A stretch of DNA of 6,133 nt from Oscillospiraceae bacterium (GTDB lineage: Bacteria > Bacillota > Clostridia > Oscillospirales > UBA929): positions 1 through 6,133 of the forward strand of contig JAIRML010000006.1 in the NCBI GenBank assembly GCA_031258665.1, given 5' to 3'. The translations under genes were made by a program, and so were the position numbers. Position 1 is the stretch's first letter, and each line of letters opens with the position of its first letter. Positions 4,401 through 6,133 of this stretch are shown here, in pieces. Under the pieces are notes generated by a model. It searched no databases. It was not told where the DNA came from and saw nothing but the letters and a program-made list of their open reading frames with translations.

Positions 4401-6133
4401 CAGTGGGGCACCAACGGCGAGTTCTTCAACGGGCTGATGGACAACGTCGCGGTCTACGGCCGTGAATTGACTCCGATCGAGATCCGCGACAACTACTATA
4501 CAGTCGCGAGTTCGACCGCCATCGCGTCCCTGCTTTCCGCGGATGTCGAGGCGCTGCACATCGCCGACGTGGCGGTCTCCGACCTCAGCCTGCCGGCGGC
4601 CGGCGCGAATGGGAGCAAAATCACCTGGGCGAGCGGGGACGAGGACGTCATGGGGGCGGACGGCGCGGTCACGAGGCCTGAGGGTTCCAACGCGCAGGTC
4701 AAGCTGACCGCGACACTCACGCTCGCGGGGCAGGAGGCGACGAAAGAATTTACGGTTCTGGTCTTGGCCGAAGGGGACCGGGCGACGCTTGACTTCCTCG
4801 CGGGCGACTACGACCTCGGCATCGCGTATGTCACGGGCGACATCACGCTTGCTGCCACCCTCGGCCTGGGCACCGCCGTGACATGGACATCCGCGCCCGA
4901 AGGCTTCATTGGGGCGGACGGCGCGGTCACGAGACCGGCCGCGGGCGCGGGCGACCGGGCCGTCACACTCACGGCCGCCGTCGCGCTCGGCGCGGCGACT
5001 GTCACGAAGGACTTCGACGTGACGGTCGCGGAGGCCGACCACGGCAAGCTCCTGGCCTACACGCACCCGGCGCCGGCCTCCTCGGACTTCGCGTACAACA
5101 CGGCCCAGGGCGCGCGTTTCGCGGCCGCCGCGGGCGGCGATCCCTACGCCGTCCTGAACAGCGGCAAGCCGGTGATGTATTCGAAAGTCGGGTCCAAGCG
5201 CATGATCTGGCCCTCCGTCGTGCGCAAACCCGACGGCGGCTTCGCCCTCATCGCGGCGGACAACAACGCGAGCAGCGCCGTCACCGTCTATGACTCCGCG
5301 GACCTGACGAAGTTCACGGGCGAACGCCTCGTCCCGCTCAACACGACGTCGACCAACGTGCGGGAGGTCGCGGCCGTCTACGACAACGGGGTCCGCGCCT
5401 ACCGCGTGGTCTGGCGCGGCACGGGCAGCGCCTACTATGAGACGGTCACGGATCTGGCCGGGTCAATCGTTTCGGTGACGCCGATCGCGCAGGCCGAACA
5501 CGCGGCGGCTTTGACAAAGGCGGGCTATGTGGGCGGGACCTTCGCCTATCCCACCGCGGCCGGCACACAGGGTTCGGCCATTGGTCTGACGAAGGCGGAG
5601 TACGACAAGGTTTTGAACAAGTTCGCGCGCATCAAGAACACGGGCGTGGAAGCCTTCGGCCCGGTCGGCGTCGACGGCGTCGATGAGCTGGGGGACCTCG
5701 CGCTGCCCGAGCGCGCCACGCTCAAGTACAGCGACGGCTCGACGAAGACTCTGCCCGTGGCGTGGGATCAGGGCGACTTGGACGCCATCGACCGCCCCGG
5801 CACGTACGAGATCGACGGCACGATCTTGCAAAAGACCTACGGGGATCCGTTCATTAGCTACAGGGCCGACCCCTGGGTGACAAAGGGCAGCGACGGCTAC
5901 TACTACTTCACGGCGTCTTACCCGATGGTCGGCAGCAGCGACGCGACCGGCTACGACAGGATTGTCCTGCGCCGGTCGAGGACGCTCGAGGGCCTGGCCG
6001 AGGTGGGGCAGAACCAGAAGGAGAACACGGGAGGCGAAGGTGAGATCGTCATCTGGAACCAGGCCGGCTCGACGACAAACCACCGGTACGTCTGGGCGCC
6101 GGAGATCCATGAGATCAAGGGCAAGTGGTATGT
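1422..6133 (+). CDS. secreted multidomain family 43 glycoside hydrolase (3' end outside window)
   Basis: The frame is open for 1570 complete codons and runs off the window. Residues 1-31 are a signal peptide: KR near the start, a hydrophobic core, and likely cleavage after LAFA. By family likeness the order is LamG-like (about 48-280), atypical Ig-like aBig_2 (286-371), GH43-like propeller (380-700), Big_2 (705-784), LamG-like (794-1026), two aBig_2 (1033-1116, 1120-1203), a propeller-like segment (1207-1408), Big_4 (about 1420-1470) and a second GH43 domain from about 1473. Known GH43 enzymes remove or cleave arabinose- or xylose-containing chains. An extracellular arabinan or arabinoxylan role is the best guess, and the exact substrate cannot be read. 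LamG modules would bind carbohydrate, and the Ig-like modules are spacers. No cell-wall anchor is visible, but the C terminus is missing. Codon choice is strongly GC-ending. No gene of related function is visible beside it. Confidence 0.9.
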   Translation, partial: MKRLLSHKIPAELLAVVLVVTMVFSPLLAFAQLQAPGSAAAPEVLADYVLTAFYDMSLDGAALNDVSGNNYDAPLTGLTAADVANVEGDDVLTFPSSTGERYAKIPNGVIYDENFAIEVTYNAARSNANSLLWNLGTRRAVNTQPQTLNNYLNFHPNVDSQVRVALKDSALFDATGTADAVKSFSGGTVAATTGNDFTTVLVVFEEGAVTAYQDGEVIGSLTSDYSIQDILDTGVSNPSDAIGYIGRAFSTTNAASSNFQGKLTSFKIYNKTFTDADALAKAVAELQIPNAGDVRGHITLPASGRNGVQITWASSDEGVVNTRWKENDDYDDTPPGVVTRPTSGDANVTLTATLTRGALSDTKVFPLTVRQAPAPAGAADHYLFTHFTGDEGNANSEQVYFATSKDGLNFRDLSAVNDPILTSTVGERGVRDMCMIRSPEGDKFYLIATDLSIYHRARGWGTGNNASATGSQKIVVWESDDLVHWSAPRLARVAADAAGMAWAPEAFYDEKTGEYITFFSSTMNGRTQVYYAKTRDFYTFTETKPFVEHTDVIDATVAQIGDYYYRASKFDGNSSSNIFLQRVSKEAGMLGAWSNYISLAGSKNSTVYAGIGSATNYYASGGPALEGPEFYRLGGTGEWILMADRYGNGSGYVPFLLSDPEDPSTWAAMASGFNYGAVKKRHGNIIPVTQAEYMRIMEAYTDGHVTAVTLGEDEVSTYVGTTKRLSAALTPADPIDADLTWSSSDPQVATVDAAGLVTALAAGETTVTVTTVDGGLTDTCLVTVAAAPPPAVPLAYFDFNSPAVSNVYSSLEGTDAKATAQGASATYLTLRAKGTGYDADDTALYLAGSTASAARGAFLRVTNLAGNPLLTGLEEITVSYDASPSKTGTNWPVYLARSASANSESTLAYVGFFNTSNATVTTIERFNNGTRYSPSASASNGALNAWHHIDCVLTATETKLYVNGVLRSTVPAVAAQSLTSILGTASIFQIGRAQWGTNGEFFNGLMDNVAVYGRELTPIEIRDNYYTVASSTAIASLLSADVEALHIADVAVSDLSLPAAGANGSKITWASGDEDVMGADGAVTRPEGSNAQVKLTATLTLAGQEATKEFTVLVLAEGDRATLDFLAGDYDLGIAYVTGDITLAATLGLGTAVTWTSAPEGFIGADGAVTRPAAGAGDRAVTLTAAVALGAATVTKDFDVTVAEADHGKLLAYTHPAPASSDFAYNTAQGARFAAAAGGDPYAVLNSGKPVMYSKVGSKRMIWPSVVRKPDGGFALIAADNNASSAVTVYDSADLTKFTGERLVPLNTTSTNVREVAAVYDNGVRAYRVVWRGTGSAYYETVTDLAGSIVSVTPIAQAEHAAALTKAGYVGGTFAYPTAAGTQGSAIGLTKAEYDKVLNKFARIKNTGVEAFGPVGVDGVDELGDLALPERATLKYSDGSTKTLPVAWDQGDLDAIDRPGTYEIDGTILQKTYGDPFISYRADPWVTKGSDGYYYFTASYPMVGSSDATGYDRIVLRRSRTLEGLAEVGQNQKENTGGEGEIVIWNQAGSTTNHRYVWAPEIHEIKGKWY
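2559..3521 (+). other. first GH43-like five-bladed propeller domain (residues 380-700 of the secreted enzyme)
   Basis: The domain starts at HYLFTHFTG and ends at the KKRHGNIIPVTQAEYMRIMEAY stretch, which resembles the usual close of this GH43 group. Candidate catalytic residues are D432 in GVRDMCMIRS (general base), D554 in DVIDATV (pKa modulator) and E626 in LEGPEF (general acid). WAPEAFYDEKTGEY at 502-515 is the conserved blade motif. Relatives normally have RDP where this protein has RDM. All three carboxylates are present, so the domain is probably active. Residue roles are assigned by comparison with remembered family patterns, not by alignment. Confidence 0.8.
3801..4499 (+). other. second LamG / concanavalin A-like domain (residues 794-1026)
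   Basis: The sequence runs from LAYFDFNSPAV to GLMDNVAVYGRELTPIEI, with WHHIDCVLTATETKLYVNGVL in between. These are typical LamG_3 hallmarks: W-H-H-[IV], L-Y-[VI]-[ND]-G, and D-[ND]-[VI]-x-[VI]-Y-x-R-x-L-[ST]. Such domains usually bind carbohydrate. A first, less typical LamG-like domain at residues 48-280 ends with FQGKLTSFKIYNKTFT. Confidence 0.75.
4653..4933 (+). repeat. in-frame 23-nt direct repeat marking two tandem aBig_2 domains
   Basis: Identical 23-base stretches at 4653-4675 and 4911-4933 lie exactly 258 bp (86 codons) apart and encode the same GADGAVT(R) core of two adjacent atypical Ig-like domains. The rest of the two domains has diverged. This fits domain duplication with local sequence conservation or gene conversion. 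Confidence 0.7.
5040..5645 (+). other. propeller-like segment without a visible catalytic triad (residues 1207-1408)
   Basis: The segment starts with GKLLAYTHPAP and contains WPSVVRKPDGGFALIAADN, VTVYDSADLTKF and VREVAAVYDNGVRAYRVVWRG. These alternating strands resemble blades of a GH43-type propeller. No RDP-type Asp, WAPE or EGP motif is present. It is only about 200 residues, shorter than a full five-bladed propeller. It precedes Big_4 and the second GH43, a layout I recall from other clostridial arabinofuranosidase-like proteins. Probably structural or substrate-binding. Confidence 0.5.
5838..6133 (+). other. start of second GH43 catalytic domain (from residue 1473, truncated by window end)
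   Basis: SYRADPWVTKGSDGYYYFTAS holds the GH43 first-blade motif with D1483 as probable general base. YDRIVLRRSRTLEGLAEV and WAPEIHEIKGKWYV (W1558-E1561) follow in the usual order. The pattern is close to that of exo-acting alpha-L-arabinofuranosidases of GH43. The other two catalytic residues lie beyond the window. The preceding Big_4 module is marked by ATLKYSDGSTKTLPVAWD and IDRPGTYEIDGTI. Confidence 0.85.

Noticed and set aside
3171..5066. 631-codon open frame on the minus strand
   Set aside because: It is exactly in register with the + strand GH43 codons, so its stops would need TTA, CTA or TCA codons, which are rare in this GC-ending gene. The product is Arg/Val/Asp-rich low-grade sequence with no recognisable domain.

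Overview
The window is GC-rich bacterial DNA with three genes, all on the + strand, and looks chromosomal. Two perfect parS sites, a Soj-type ParA, strong purine-rich ribosome binding sites, and a secreted modular GH43 enzyme with Ig-like and LamG modules point to a plant-fibre-degrading Clostridia member (Oscillospiraceae/Ruminococcaceae- or Lachnospiraceae-like). That placement is inferred from gene types, not from a marker gene.

Layout. 1-260 is the 3' end of a gene whose product resembles the C-terminal half of a GGDEF domain with a degenerate signature. 261-367 is an intergenic gap with two 16-bp parS palindromes 31 bp apart, followed by the parA ribosome binding site. 368-1132 is parA (soj), complete and intact. 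1133-1421 is non-coding. It holds two direct tandem copies of a 116-bp element, each with three hairpins, then a further GC-rich hairpin just before the next ribosome binding site. 1422 to the window end is one uninterrupted reading frame of at least 1570 codons for a secreted multidomain protein: signal peptide, LamG-like, atypical Ig-like, GH43-like propeller, Big_2, LamG-like, two atypical Ig-like, a propeller-like segment without a visible catalytic triad, Big_4, and the start of a second GH43 domain that runs off the window.

How they fit. The parS sites and ParA belong to the origin-segregation system, but no parB follows parA, which is unusual for this class of locus. Instead the element pair separates parA from an unrelated exoenzyme probably acting on arabinan or arabinoxylan. 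The two halves share no evident function. The repeats sit at the boundary and may mark an old rearrangement, an insertion point or an assembly join. The clearest structural oddity is that the arms of the largest hairpin carry mismatches in both copies, yet pair perfectly in a nested fashion across the two copies. I see no convincing new biological system beyond these points.
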